From Verrucomicrobiota bacterium (GTDB lineage Bacteria; Verrucomicrobiota; Verrucomicrobiia; Chthoniobacterales; JAFAMB01), in assembly GCA_019247695.1 (NCBI GenBank), contig JAFBAP010000159.1:77265-117881 (forward strand): a stretch of 40,617 nucleotides of DNA. Direction: 5' to 3'. Positions 16,638 through 24,991 of this stretch are shown piece after piece; the first letter of the stretch is position 1, and the number at the start of each line of letters is the position of its first letter. The notes under the pieces are model-generated. The model was not told where the DNA came from. It did no database searches and was given only the letters and a program-made list of their open reading frames with translations. The translations under genes and the position numbers were made by a program.

Positions 16638-17176
16638 GACGATTCAAACAGTTATTCCGGTAGACGGTAGAATATCGGCTCTACACCTATCAGACCGTAT
16701 AAACGGTCCAGGCCCAACGGGCCGGGAGACCTTAGCCCAGGGTTCCACCCCACTGCCATTTCGTTAAGGGCGAGGGGGATGCTTTCGTCCCGGAGGGACG
16801 GCTGAGGTTAGCCAGGGACTTCAGTCCCTGGACGGGGCATTTAAGCGGGAGCGCGTCCCGTCGGGACGCCTGAAACGCTGCCCCGCAGGGTGCCGGCTCC
16901 CAAGCGGCCGGCCAAACCCGGCGCGGCCCTCGGCGCCAAAAACCCGGACGTCCCCCCAACCGTTGACGCCCGCTTGGCTTGGCGCACGCCTTCAGGCGTC
17001 CCGACGGGACGCAACCCCTGGGGAACGCCCGCACAGCACAGGCACTAAAGCTACCTGCCTAACCTCAGCCGTCCCTCCGGGACCAAAGCAGTACCCGGCC
17101 TTGTATCCTTAACTAAATGGCAGTCCGGCAGCGTCCTCTCCGCCGGAATTCCACCCGGATAATTGTCTACACGGTA
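16638..17176. other. Long intergenic region with nested inverted repeats
   Basis: About 540 bases between the convergent GH5 and murI genes, with no credible gene. The left part (16640-16745) is unremarkable apart from GGCCCAACGGGCC at 16709-16722. The right part is a structured element at 16787-17083 with outer and inner perfect inverted repeats, described separately. No intrinsic terminator with a T-run is seen for either gene. Confidence 0.7.
16787..17083. repeat. Nested inverted-repeat element
   Basis: The outer arms 16787-16811 and 17059-17083 are a perfect 25-bp inverted repeat (starting GTCCCGGAGGGACGGCTGAG). The inner arms 16853-16874 and 16991-17012 are a perfect 22-bp inverted repeat (GCGTCCCGTCGGGACGCCTG followed by AA). 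Each arm is itself partly palindromic, and 16812-16831 is a small hairpin (CCAGGGACT/AGTCCCTGG). The central 116 bases between the inner arms encode nothing recognisable. It looks like a REP/BIME-like or small non-autonomous element; no target-site duplication could be confirmed. Confidence 0.85.
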
Positions 17177-18043
17177 TTATACCGTGACCGATAGCGGTGG
17201 CAGAATCGTGACGCCCTGAACCACCCGGCGCTCGAGTTGATCGATCCGGAGGCGCAGCACGGCCTCGACGGTCTTCAAAAAGGGGTTGAAGCTGTCGGTC
17301 AGGGCGACCTGAAGATTGCCGGGGGTAGCACGGGTGTTGCGCAACCCTTTCTCTTCGAGCACCTGGCGCACCGCGGCAGCGCAGTTGAACGCCGAATCGA
17401 TCAGGGCAACGTCCGGGCCGGCGACCTCCGCAATTAACGGTTCCAATAAGGGGTAGTGGGTACAACCGAGGACCAGCGTATCGACACCGGCTGCGAGCAA
17501 CGGGTTCAAATAACGTTCCAGCACTTCCCGCGTCACGGGGTCTTCAAGCCAGGCTTCTTCGATCAATGGTACCAGCAAAGGGCAAGCCTGGCTTATGACC
17601 TCGACCCCTGCGGCAGCGGCATCGATCGCCTGGTCGTAAGCCGCGCTCGCCACGGTGGCGCGGGTCGCCAAAACGCCGATTTTGCCGTTCCGGGTCTGCT
17701 GGACGGCGGCGCGGGCGCCTGGGACGATCACCCCCGAGACCGGGGTGCGCAGGGTCTGCTGCAGGCGCGGTAAAGCCAGGGCGGAGGCGGTGTTGCACGC
17801 CACCACGATCATCTTGGCATTTTCGGCCAGGAGCAGCCCGGCAATTTCCAGGCTGTAACGCTCGATCGTGGCCCGGTCTTTGCCCCCATACGGCAACCGG
17901 GCGGTGTCGCCGAGGTAGAAAATATCTTCCTCCGGCAGCAGTTCGCGAAGGGCGCGAACCACCGTGAGGCCGCCGATGCCGGAATCAAAGACCCCGATCG
18001 GCTGACTGGCCGGATCACTATTTTGCGGCTTCGGGAAGTGCAT
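17177..18043 (-). CDS. murI: Glutamate racemase
   Basis: MurI interconverts L- and D-glutamate, supplying D-Glu for peptidoglycan. The 288-residue protein has FDSGIGGLTVV (Asp20, Ser21), GDTARLPYG, the first catalytic cysteine in VACNTAS (Cys83) and the second in LGCTHYPLLEP (Cys194 with His196), so both halves of the two-base mechanism are present. Its start overlaps the 3' end of the upstream amidase gene by 26 bases, and both products serve the cell wall, so they are almost certainly in one operon. The ATG at 18043 gives a short extra N-terminus (QNSDPASQPIG) before the conserved core. Confidence 0.97.
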   Translation of the reverse strand: MHFPKPQNSDPASQPIGVFDSGIGGLTVVRALRELLPEEDIFYLGDTARLPYGGKDRATIERYSLEIAGLLLAENAKMIVVACNTASALALPRLQQTLRTPVSGVIVPGARAAVQQTRNGKIGVLATRATVASAAYDQAIDAAAAGVEVISQACPLLVPLIEEAWLEDPVTREVLERYLNPLLAAGVDTLVLGCTHYPLLEPLIAEVAGPDVALIDSAFNCAAAVRQVLEEKGLRNTRATPGNLQVALTDSFNPFLKTVEAVLRLRIDQLERRVVQGVTILPPLSVTV

Positions 18044-19190
18044 AAACGTCGTTGGAAAACGGCGTCCAAATACTGCCGGGCGTGGCGGCGGCGGCGCTGT
18101 TGGTGTTGATGCTGCTGCTCAGCGGGGGGGCAGTGTTGCCCTTGGCGATGGCGCCGGCCGAACCGGCGGTGCCGCGTTCGACGGCACGGTTGTAAGCCTC
18201 GATTCCCTGAACGATGGCCTGAGCCATGTTCTGCCGGAAAGCGGGATTCGCGACGCGCATATCGTCGACGGCATTGGTAAGGAACCCGCCTTCGATCAGA
18301 ACTCCCGGCACCGTATTATCGCGAAGCACGACGAACCGCGCGCGCTTTATGCCGCGGTCGCCAACGCCCAGCCGCGTGATCAGGGCGGTATGGATGGCGG
18401 TCGCCAGGGCGATGTTTTCCGGATCGCGCACGTTGCCGAGACAAGGCCGAAAGTCCGAAAAGGTCAGGGTGATGTCATTGGACGACGGCACCCCGCGCGG
18501 CGCCAGGCAGTAGGTTTCAATTCCTTCAGCGTCCGCGCGCATTCCGGAATTGAAATGCACGCTGATGAACAATGCGTTGCTCTGGTAACTGGCGAATGCG
18601 GCCCGCAGTTCGAGCGGGATGAAAACGTCAGCCGACCGGGTGAGGCGCACGTTGTACCCGGCGGCTTGCAACAGGTCGCGGGCACGCAGCACTACATCCA
18701 GGGTGAAATCCTTCTCGTTGCCGCGAACGCTGCGTGCGCCCTGATCGAACCCGCCATGGCCGGCATCCAGGACGATGGTTCGAGCCGGAGCGGTCTGGAT
18801 CCGGGCGGGCCTCAGCACCGGTTCGACCAGCTTACTCAGGTCGATCCGCGAAATGGCCGGCCGATTATCTATACCGATAATGGGAAAGCTCAGGATGAAC
18901 TTGAGCCCGTTCAGGTAAAGCTCGCGAGAGTTGACGCTTCCCTGCATCCGCAACACGGTGTTCGACAGTTGCAGGTGGTCATACGAGTAGTCGGCCTGGA
19001 TAAAATTGTAAAAACGGGCAACGTCCTGCAACGGCACATAATCGCGCCCCTCGAATTTTATCACCGTCCAGTCGAAGGCGCCGACGTGCGAAGCCGCCAG
19101 AAAAACCGCGGCGAGAATTGCCGACCACCCTCGCATAAATAAAGTGCGCACAGGTTGCGCCGGGCACATGGAAGAAGCAAGCAGATTCAA
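18018..19190 (-). CDS. N-acetylmuramoyl-L-alanine amidase (Amidase_3)
   Basis: A secreted zinc amidase that cleaves the bond between MurNAc and the stem peptide. The Amidase_3 domain shows VLDAGHGGFDQG (zinc His), GNEKDFTLDV (zinc Glu), FISVHFNSG (zinc His) and LIEGGFLTN (catalytic Glu). Before it lies a domain with PLQDVARFYNF and RIDLSKLVEPVLRP, resembling the copper-amine-oxidase-N-like beta domains often paired with such amidases. The frame opens at 19190, but the ATG at 19136 (MRGWSAILAAV...) begins a clean signal peptide with cleavage near VGA and may be the real start. It precedes and overlaps murI, and follows rsmE by 16 bases. Confidence 0.93.
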   Translation of the reverse strand: MNLLASSMCPAQPVRTLFMRGWSAILAAVFLAASHVGAFDWTVIKFEGRDYVPLQDVARFYNFIQADYSYDHLQLSNTVLRMQGSVNSRELYLNGLKFILSFPIIGIDNRPAISRIDLSKLVEPVLRPARIQTAPARTIVLDAGHGGFDQGARSVRGNEKDFTLDVVLRARDLLQAAGYNVRLTRSADVFIPLELRAAFASYQSNALFISVHFNSGMRADAEGIETYCLAPRGVPSSNDITLTFSDFRPCLGNVRDPENIALATAIHTALITRLGVGDRGIKRARFVVLRDNTVPGVLIEGGFLTNAVDDMRVANPAFRQNMAQAIVQGIEAYNRAVERGTAGSAGAIAKGNTAPPLSSSINTNSAAAATPGSIWTPFSNDVYALPEAAK

Positions 19191-19206
19191 CGGCCCCTGC
19201 AGCTAC

Positions 19207-19971
19207 CTATCGGCCGTCTTCGCCCTGCAGTTCGTAGGCCAGCACGCTCAGGCTGTAGAGCGCAGCCGTTTCCGTACGTAACACGATCGGGCCGAGCGTC
19301 ACCGGGGCGCAACCGGCGCTTTTCGCCGCAGCCGCCTCCGCCGGAGTGAAATCCCCTTCCGGCCCGATGAGCATGAGGGCCGTTTCCGGCCGGCGGCCAT
19401 GCTGGTCACGGAACTCGCGCAGCACTTGTTTGAAGCCGCGCGCATCGCGTTGCAGCGAGGCGATCAGCGGGGCCTCGTACCGGTCGAATTCCGAAAAAAA
19501 CTGTTTAGGCGTAACCGGGACCGCAATTTCAGGCAGCCAGTTCTGGCCGCATTGTTTGGCGGCCTCGATGATGACCGTACGCCATCTCTCGGTGCGCTTC
19601 TGGGTGTCGCCGCCTTCGAGGTTCACCACGGTGCGTTCGGAGAGCAAAGGCACGATTTTCGCCACCCCCAACTCCGTTGCCTTCTGAATGATCAGATCCA
19701 TGTTCTTCCCTTTCGGGATGGCTTGCGCCAGCGTGATCGCGCAACGCAGTTGGGGGCTGGATCCGAAAAGGAGCGGTTTGAGCCGCACCTGGTCCTTAGC
19801 CCCGCCGGCAATTTCGCAGGTCATCTCGGATCCCTGGCCGTTGAAGACCGTTACTCGGGAGCCGGGCCTGAGCCGCAGCACGTCGCTGCAATGGTGGGCT
19901 TCGCCTCCTTCCAGGACAGGGTCCGTGGTCGACCAGGCGGCCGGTGGAATGTAAAAGCGGTGATTACTCAC
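19207..19971 (-). CDS. rsmE: 16S rRNA (uracil1498-N3)-methyltransferase
   Basis: RsmE uses SAM to methylate U1498 at the ribosomal decoding site. The 254-residue protein has the PUA-like N-terminal domain (GGEAHHCSDVLRLRPG) and the SPOUT knot with AQAIPKGKNMDLIIQKATELGV, MLIGPEGDFTPAE and LGPIVLRTETAAL, all diagnostic. It begins with GTG at 19971, six bases after the dnaJ stop. The order dnaJ-rsmE is common in bacteria, so the placement supports both calls. Confidence 0.97.
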   Translation of the reverse strand: MSNHRFYIPPAAWSTTDPVLEGGEAHHCSDVLRLRPGSRVTVFNGQGSEMTCEIAGGAKDQVRLKPLLFGSSPQLRCAITLAQAIPKGKNMDLIIQKATELGVAKIVPLLSERTVVNLEGGDTQKRTERWRTVIIEAAKQCGQNWLPEIAVPVTPKQFFSEFDRYEAPLIASLQRDARGFKQVLREFRDQHGRRPETALMLIGPEGDFTPAEAAAAKSAGCAPVTLGPIVLRTETAALYSLSVLAYELQGEDGR

Positions 19972-19977
19972 ATCCGC

Positions 19978-21150
19978 TTAACGGAAAAAATCTTTTGCCT
20001 TGTCGAAAAAGCTCCGGTGAAGGGGACTATTCTCCTCGCCGCACGATTCGGCGAACTCCTCCAGCTTGCGACGTTGCTCGGAGTTCAGCCGCGTGGGCAC
20101 CTCCACCATCACGCGAACCCGCAGGTCGCCCCGCGCTTTCGTTTCGATGTTGGCGATCCCGTGGCCCCGCAAACGAAATTGCGTTCCGCTTTGGGTGCCG
20201 GCCGGAACTTTCAGGACCGCCTGACCCTGGAGGGTCGGCACTTTAACCTCGCCCCCCAGCGCCGCCGTCGCGAAAGAAATCGGCACTTCGCAGTAGAGAT
20301 CGTCGTCCTCGCGCGCAAAAACTTCGTGCTCGCGGACGTGGATCACCACGTAAAGGTCACCCGGAGGCCCCCCCCGCAAACCGGCTTCGCCGTTCCGCGA
20401 GGAACGCAGACGTGAGCCATCGTCAATCCCGGCGGGAATCTTGATCTTGATCCGAGAACGCTTTTCGATCCGGCCCTCGCCGTTGCAATCGCGGCAGGGA
20501 CGTTCGATCACCTGCCCGGTGCCACGACAGCGCGGGCACGTCTGAGAGACCTGGAAAAATCCACGGGATGAGATCACCTGCCCCCGGCCGTGGCACGTCG
20601 GGCAAGTCGTTGCACGCGATCCGGCCTCGGCCCCTGAGCCGTGGCAGCGGTTGCAGACATCGTGCTTGAGAAGCTCAATCTCCTTTTCGGAACCAAAAGC
20701 CGCTTCTTCAAGGGTGATCTGCAGGTCGTAGCGCAAATCGGCACCCCGTTGCCGGCCGCTGCGGTCACGCGTCCCCGCACCCGTTCCGAAAATCTGATCA
20801 AAAATGCCGCCTCCGCCACCTTCCGTGGCGGCGCCGAACACTTCGCGGAAAATGTCGAACGGATCGTGAAATCCGCCGCCAAAATCACCCGGCCCCCGGC
20901 CGCCGGGTGCACCCGCCCCGGCCGCGAACGCCGCGTGCCCGTACCGGTCGTAGGCCGCCCGCTTTTGTTCATCGATAAGGACCTCGTACGCTTCGCCCAG
21001 TTCCTTGAATTTCTCCTCGGCAACAGCGTCCCCCGGGTTTTTGTCCGGATGATACCTCACGGCCAGCTTACGATAGGCCTTTTTGATATCATCCGTTGAG
21101 GCGCCGCGCTCGACGCCCAGCACCTCGTAATAATCTCGCTTCGTGGCCAT
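19978..21150 (-). CDS. dnaJ: Chaperone protein DnaJ
   Basis: The Hsp40 co-chaperone that stimulates DnaK ATPase and delivers unfolded clients. The 390-residue protein has the full type I layout: J domain with HPD at 34-36, Gly/Phe-rich linker (about 75-130), four zinc-binding CxxCxGxG repeats ([32 protein letters not shown]) and the C-terminal substrate-binding barrels. Two bases separate it from the grpE stop, so the two are coupled. No CIRCE-type inverted repeat or hrcA gene is seen, and dnaK is not adjacent. Expression is probably driven from upstream of the STAS gene or from inside the operon. Confidence 0.98.
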   Translation of the reverse strand: MATKRDYYEVLGVERGASTDDIKKAYRKLAVRYHPDKNPGDAVAEEKFKELGEAYEVLIDEQKRAAYDRYGHAAFAAGAGAPGGRGPGDFGGGFHDPFDIFREVFGAATEGGGGGIFDQIFGTGAGTRDRSGRQRGADLRYDLQITLEEAAFGSEKEIELLKHDVCNRCHGSGAEAGSRATTCPTCHGRGQVISSRGFFQVSQTCPRCRGTGQVIERPCRDCNGEGRIEKRSRIKIKIPAGIDDGSRLRSSRNGEAGLRGGPPGDLYVVIHVREHEVFAREDDDLYCEVPISFATAALGGEVKVPTLQGQAVLKVPAGTQSGTQFRLRGHGIANIETKARGDLRVRVMVEVPTRLNSEQRRKLEEFAESCGEENSPLHRSFFDKAKDFFR

Positions 21151-21152
21151 GC

Positions 21153-21851
21153 CTAGCTCTGCTCCGTACCCGCTCTTGCTTCGGAGACCGGCGCAGCGGA
21201 AACGGCTTTGGCAACCACGACGTTAGCCGGACGCAGGAGTCGATCCCGCAGACGGAAGCCTCTGCGAACCTGGCGCAACACGGTGCCTTCCTCTGCTTCC
21301 GGGGTTTCCTCTTGAGCGATGGCTTCATGCAGGTTCGGATCGAATTTCTGCCCTTTCGCCTCGATGGTTTCCACCCCGCAACCGGCCAGAAAATCCTGCA
21401 ACTGTTTGTGGACCATGCTCATGCCTTCAAGCACCGCCGAGCCGCCGCCGCCTGCTTTGGCCGCCTGTAACCCAAGCTCGAAGTTGTCGAGCACGGGAAT
21501 CAGCCGCTCCAGGAACCCTGCATTGGCATAGCGGATGGCATCCTCCTTTTCCCGGGCCACGCGTTTGCGGTAGTTATCCAGGTCGGCAACCGCCCGGAGC
21601 GCCATATCCTTGTATTTATCAAGCTCGGTCCGGAGATCTTCCACCAGCTTGCGCAATTGGGCTCGCTCCGCTTCGGCTTCCCCTTCGACCTCAGCCGTTG
21701 CAGGGTCAAAATGGTTGTTTTCGAAGCCCGGTTCCATCACCGGCGGCGCGTCCTCGTCACTGGCGGACGCGGGCTGGCTGGCAAATTCCGAAGCCGTGGC
21801 CGCATGCTCGGTTTGGCTTGCCTTGATAGAATCCTCTTCTGAAGTACTCAT
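21153..21851 (-). CDS. grpE: Nucleotide exchange factor GrpE
   Basis: GrpE releases ADP from DnaK. The 232-residue protein has a long acidic, low-complexity N-terminus (about 1-60), a helical coiled coil ([19 protein letters not shown]) and the family core [27 protein letters not shown] and [14 protein letters not shown]. The C-terminus is slightly longer than usual. Its ATG (21851) overlaps the stop of the upstream PP2C phosphatase as ATGA, which ties chaperone translation to that of the signalling phosphatase. Confidence 0.96.
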   Translation of the reverse strand: MSTSEEDSIKASQTEHAATASEFASQPASASDEDAPPVMEPGFENNHFDPATAEVEGEAEAERAQLRKLVEDLRTELDKYKDMALRAVADLDNYRKRVAREKEDAIRYANAGFLERLIPVLDNFELGLQAAKAGGGGSAVLEGMSMVHKQLQDFLAGCGVETIEAKGQKFDPNLHEAIAQEETPEAEEGTVLRQVRRGFRLRDRLLRPANVVVAKAVSAAPVSEARAGTEQS

Positions 21852-23284
21852 AATTTCCGTAGGGCGATCAGCGTGATGTCGTCGGTCTGCGGAAACGTGC
21901 CCACAAATTCTTTGACCGCTGCAGTCACCCGATCAACCACGGCCGACGCACCGGCCGCAGCACTGGCCTGCACCACGTCCATTAATCGTTTAATCCCAAA
22001 CTCTATGCCGTTAACATCCAACGCTTCCGTCACGCCATCAGTGTAAAAGACGAAGCAATCGCCTTTCTCCAGGCGGATGCGGAGATCGCCCGTCACCCTA
22101 TCGAAAACGCTTCCACTGTCAATTCCCAGGGCCATACCCGGCGGGTTGATCCTTGAAATGGACTGATCCGCTGCCCGGCACAGCAAGGGCGCATCGTGAC
22201 CGGCCCGAGCCAGAACGACCTCATCGGTGCCCTGCTCGACGATCAGGTAAGCCATACTGATAAACATGTCCTCCCTGATATCCGGGTAGAGCTGGCGGTT
22301 GACCTTGCGCAACACGGCTGCGGCGGAATCGCAATTTTGGGCCAGCGACCGCAAGACGCTGCGGCACATGGCCATGATCAGAGAGGCCGGCACCCCCTTG
22401 CCGGAAACGTCGGCGATCACGATGCCGAGACGCCGGTCGTCAACCGTAACGTAATCGTAGTAGTCCCCGCTTACGTGGCTGGCCGGGATGTTGATCCCGG
22501 CAATCTCGTAACCTTCGATCGCGGGCGAACCGTTCGGCAGCAGGATGCGTTGGATGTCCCGTGCCACGTCCAGGTCGCGATCAATGCGCCGCTTCTCGCT
22601 GGCCTCCGAATAGACGCTGGCGCTGTACAGGGCAAAGGCCGATTGTTCGACGATTGACTGGAACACCACGAAATCCGACGGCGAAAACGGCGTGCTCATC
22701 GGCCCGTTGGCGACCGCCAGCACCCCCAGGGGCTGTGCGCGGTAAATCAAAGGCGCGATCATGACCGAATCCAGGTGCAGCACCGCTTCCTTCAAGCTCT
22801 CCAGGTGCGGATCGGAATCCCGGCTTGACAGGAAAAGGGGTTCACGCTTCTCCCAGACCTTGCCGAGGAGGCCCTCGCCGCTCTTCACGGTGTGCAGGTG
22901 CAGAAAGCTGTCCAGTGCCGCGATGGAGGCCTGGCTTTGCTGCAGGAGGTGGCGCGGAATCTCCACCAGCGGCGGGCAGTTCTTCGACAAGTAGCTCGGC
23001 ATGAGGAGCTTGCCCCCGCGATCAGCCAGGTAGAGCGCGCCCCCGTGCGCGTCCAGGATGCGCATCGCCCCTTCCACGATCAACCGGTGAAGGTCCGACG
23101 AGCGCAGGTCTCCGGAGAACGCTTCCCCCAAGCCGTGCAGGAAGTCGAATACCCGGTTCTCTTCGACCTGAAGTTCTTCGCGGGACCTCTTGAGGTTCTC
23201 GATGCTGCGACGTTGCCGCCTCAAGAGGAACAAAAAGACTAAAGTTGCAGCAACGAGTAGTCCTAAGAAGAAAAAGGACCGCAT
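21848..23284 (-). CDS. SpoIIE/RsbU-type PP2C phosphatase with GAF domain
   Basis: A 478-residue membrane-anchored serine phosphatase. One N-terminal transmembrane helix (FFFLGLLVAATLVFLFLL) is followed by a short coiled coil, a GAF domain (about 62-220, including SGEGLLGKVWEKREPLF) and a SpoIIE/RsbU PP2C domain (about 240-478) with RDIQRILLP, VSGDYYDYV, IVIADVSGKGVPASLIMA, RAGHDAPLL, FVFYTDGVTEA and QTDDITLIAL. The metal-binding aspartates are present. Such enzymes dephosphorylate STAS antagonists to release sigma factors. Here the STAS partner is encoded nine bases upstream, and grpE overlaps its 3' end. No anti-sigma kinase or sigma gene is in the window. Confidence 0.94.
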   Translation of the reverse strand: MRSFFFLGLLVAATLVFLFLLRRQRRSIENLKRSREELQVEENRVFDFLHGLGEAFSGDLRSSDLHRLIVEGAMRILDAHGGALYLADRGGKLLMPSYLSKNCPPLVEIPRHLLQQSQASIAALDSFLHLHTVKSGEGLLGKVWEKREPLFLSSRDSDPHLESLKEAVLHLDSVMIAPLIYRAQPLGVLAVANGPMSTPFSPSDFVVFQSIVEQSAFALYSASVYSEASEKRRIDRDLDVARDIQRILLPNGSPAIEGYEIAGINIPASHVSGDYYDYVTVDDRRLGIVIADVSGKGVPASLIMAMCRSVLRSLAQNCDSAAAVLRKVNRQLYPDIREDMFISMAYLIVEQGTDEVVLARAGHDAPLLCRAADQSISRINPPGMALGIDSGSVFDRVTGDLRIRLEKGDCFVFYTDGVTEALDVNGIEFGIKRLMDVVQASAAAGASAVVDRVTAAVKEFVGTFPQTDDITLIALRKL

Positions 23285-23293
23285 CGAGGACGG

Positions 23294-23803
23294 CTATTTC
23301 GTAGCTCCAGTGCGAAGATCGTGCCGCAGGTACTCAAGGACGTCTTTGAAACGGGCGAGATTTTCCGGATCCGCATCCACCAAGGCTTCGTGCGCTTCAA
23401 TCATGCATTCAGCATGTTCGCTCTTCGACAGGGCCGGCCGGTTTGGAAGCATGGCCGGCGCCGAAACGGTCTCCCGGTCCTCATTCGCCTCGATCTGGAA
23501 CAGGTTGTCGAGGCCAAGGTTCCGGAGCAGATCGTGGTTGCGCTCATTTACGTTCCGGACCCGCAACAACCCTCCTTCGGCTTCGCGCAGGCGCAAGGCG
23601 ATCCCGGCCAGGGTCCCCATAAAAGTCGAATCCATCACCGGACAATCCGCCAGATCAATGATGAACACCCGGTAACCCCGATCCAGCATCTGCCGAGAGA
23701 ACTCCTTCAGAGCCGGGCTATTCTGAAAAGAACCCTTTCCCTGAACCTTGACGTGGACGGTTTTCCCGGCGACCCCGACCAGTATGGATGCTGGTGAACT
23801 CAC
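23294..23803 (-). CDS. STAS-domain anti-sigma-factor antagonist-like protein
   Basis: A 169-residue protein whose first ~115 residues form a STAS domain: KVQGKGSFQNSPALKEF, then VFIIDLADCPVMDSTFMGTL, where Ser59 (or Thr60) is the expected phosphorylation site, and NLGLDNLFQI. The last ~50 residues (HAECMIEAHEALVDADPENLARFKDV) are helical and not part of STAS; their role is unknown. It presumably is the substrate of the PP2C phosphatase encoded next, in a partner-switching module. The start is GTG at 23803. It opens the seven-gene minus-strand run that continues to murI. Confidence 0.88.
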   Translation of the reverse strand: MSSPASILVGVAGKTVHVKVQGKGSFQNSPALKEFSRQMLDRGYRVFIIDLADCPVMDSTFMGTLAGIALRLREAEGGLLRVRNVNERNHDLLRNLGLDNLFQIEANEDRETVSAPAMLPNRPALSKSEHAECMIEAHEALVDADPENLARFKDVLEYLRHDLRTGATK

Positions 23804-23815
23804 TCTAAACGTAGC

Positions 23816-23843
23816 AATATCGTGTCGGCCTTTTGGGTGTCAA
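23816..23843 (-). promoter_or_regulatory. Candidate sigma70-like promoter for the STAS-PP2C-grpE-dnaJ run
   Basis: On the minus strand, a perfect TTGACA (23843-23838) is followed after 16 bases by GATATT (23821-23816), a 4/6 match to TATAAT. Transcription would start roughly 0-8 bases from the GTG start, giving a nearly leaderless mRNA. The box lies inside a possible hairpin (GTGTCGGC/GCCGACAC, 23822-23868). Spacing and the weak -10 keep confidence low. Confidence 0.35.
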
Positions 23844-23874
23844 ATAAAGCCAGCCTTCAAGCCGACACCCTAAC

Positions 23875-24405
23875 TTACTCCCAGGTACGCGACTGAAGCA
23901 AGGCAACAATCCGTTGGTTCTCGATTAGGATCGCACGCCACATCGTGATCGGTCCGTCCATGGAATATTCCGAACCGACCACGGCGAACTCCGAGGTGTA
24001 ACTACCCCGGGCGCGGGGATAGTAAATTTCGCGCGCTTCGACGTAGTTTTTGAGGTTGGCCTGGCGATATTCGAGCCGCAAGGTCAGATCCGCGGGCCGC
24101 TTGGCGCGCCAGAAAAAGGTAAAATACTGGCCGGTGCGCGCCTGCACGTCAGCGTAAGTGGTGGCGCCCCAGACGTGCCGGTTTCTCTCCATCGTGATCA
24201 TCAGTTCACGCGTGGGGAGCGGCGTGGCCCCCGGCTTGACCAGGGCGTTGCGGAAGATCGTAAACTTGCGAAACTGGAAGTCGTCGCTGAGCGCCAGCGG
24301 CAGCACATTTGCTTTCGGGATGGGCAAAGGATCATCGGCCCGGACGATCCACACGGTGGCGCCAACCGCCAGAAGGACGGCCAACCCGCACATCAAACGC
24401 TTCAT
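23875..24405 (-). CDS. Exported protein of unknown function
   Basis: A 176-residue protein beginning MKRLMCGLAVLLAVGATVWIVRA, a signal peptide or single membrane anchor. The mature part is rich in beta-type sequence and contains FTIFRNALVKPGATP, YFTFFWRAKRPADLTLRLEYRQANL and a C-terminal ILIENQRIVALLQSRTWE. I do not recognise the family. I chose the ATG at 24405 because the open frame upstream to 24462 has no signal-peptide logic. It lies just upstream of the STAS gene on the same strand, but the 71-base gap holds a candidate promoter and hairpin, so it is probably a separate unit. Confidence 0.65.
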   Translation of the reverse strand: MKRLMCGLAVLLAVGATVWIVRADDPLPIPKANVLPLALSDDFQFRKFTIFRNALVKPGATPLPTRELMITMERNRHVWGATTYADVQARTGQYFTFFWRAKRPADLTLRLEYRQANLKNYVEAREIYYPRARGSYTSEFAVVGSEYSMDGPITMWRAILIENQRIVALLQSRTWE

Positions 24406-24991
24406 GGGCGCATGAAAAAGGCGGCAGCCGACTATGTCAATCCGATTGCTCGCTGCGCGCAAACGGGCGGCCGAGCTCGTCTGCGCGGTCCGGGCGTGCG
24501 TGCGTTTCCTTTAGCACGTCGCGTGAGGCCGGACGCGCGCACGCGACTCAGCCGGGGCCGGGTGGGCCTGCTATCCATAGGCTAATCTGACGCGATCAAA
24601 GGGGCCGGGTGTGCACCCGGCCCGGAGGCTGCGGCGCCGGCGGCCAAGCCTCCCGGACCCGGCATTTGCGGGATCCGACGCCTTCCGAGCACAGCCTGCT
24701 GAAAGAATGTCAAAAACAGCGGCCGGCTCCCGCAACGCAGGCGCCTGCACGGCGTGGCCAGGCAGGATGTTAAAAAAGGGATGCCCCTGCCGGCGCGTTG
24801 CGTCGGGGAGTTGCCGGAACGACCGGCCCCAGACCCTTAACGCGCCTGGCTAGATGCGGCCGGGTGCCGTTCTATGCCGTACTATTTATGATGCACGTTC
24901 CAAACGTGCGTTCCGAAATCGGCGGGGCTTACCCCGGGGAGTACAACCCTCTATTTCGGAACCCACTTTTCGCCAAACGGATAAACTGACG
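24406..24991. other. GC-rich intergenic region with several hairpins
   Basis: About 590 bases between divergent genes, with no credible coding frame. It holds a GC hairpin GGGCCGGGTG/CACCCGGCCC (24602-24623) and, just upstream of the exonuclease-ligase gene, GCACGTT/AACGTGC (24893-24909) and GTTCCGAAAT/ATTTCGGAAC (24910-24919 and 24953-24962). The last two could form the operator or leader of the repair gene. Confidence 0.6.

Noticed and set aside
19399-20415. 338-codon open frame on the plus strand opposite rsmE and dnaJ
   Set aside because: Low-complexity, His/Arg/Gln-rich translation typical of the antisense frame of GC-rich genes; rsmE and dnaJ are unambiguous on the other strand.
24893-24962. 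LexA operator before the exonuclease-ligase gene
   Set aside because: Neither CTGT-N8-ACAG nor GAAC-N4-GTTC is present; only generic inverted repeats are seen.
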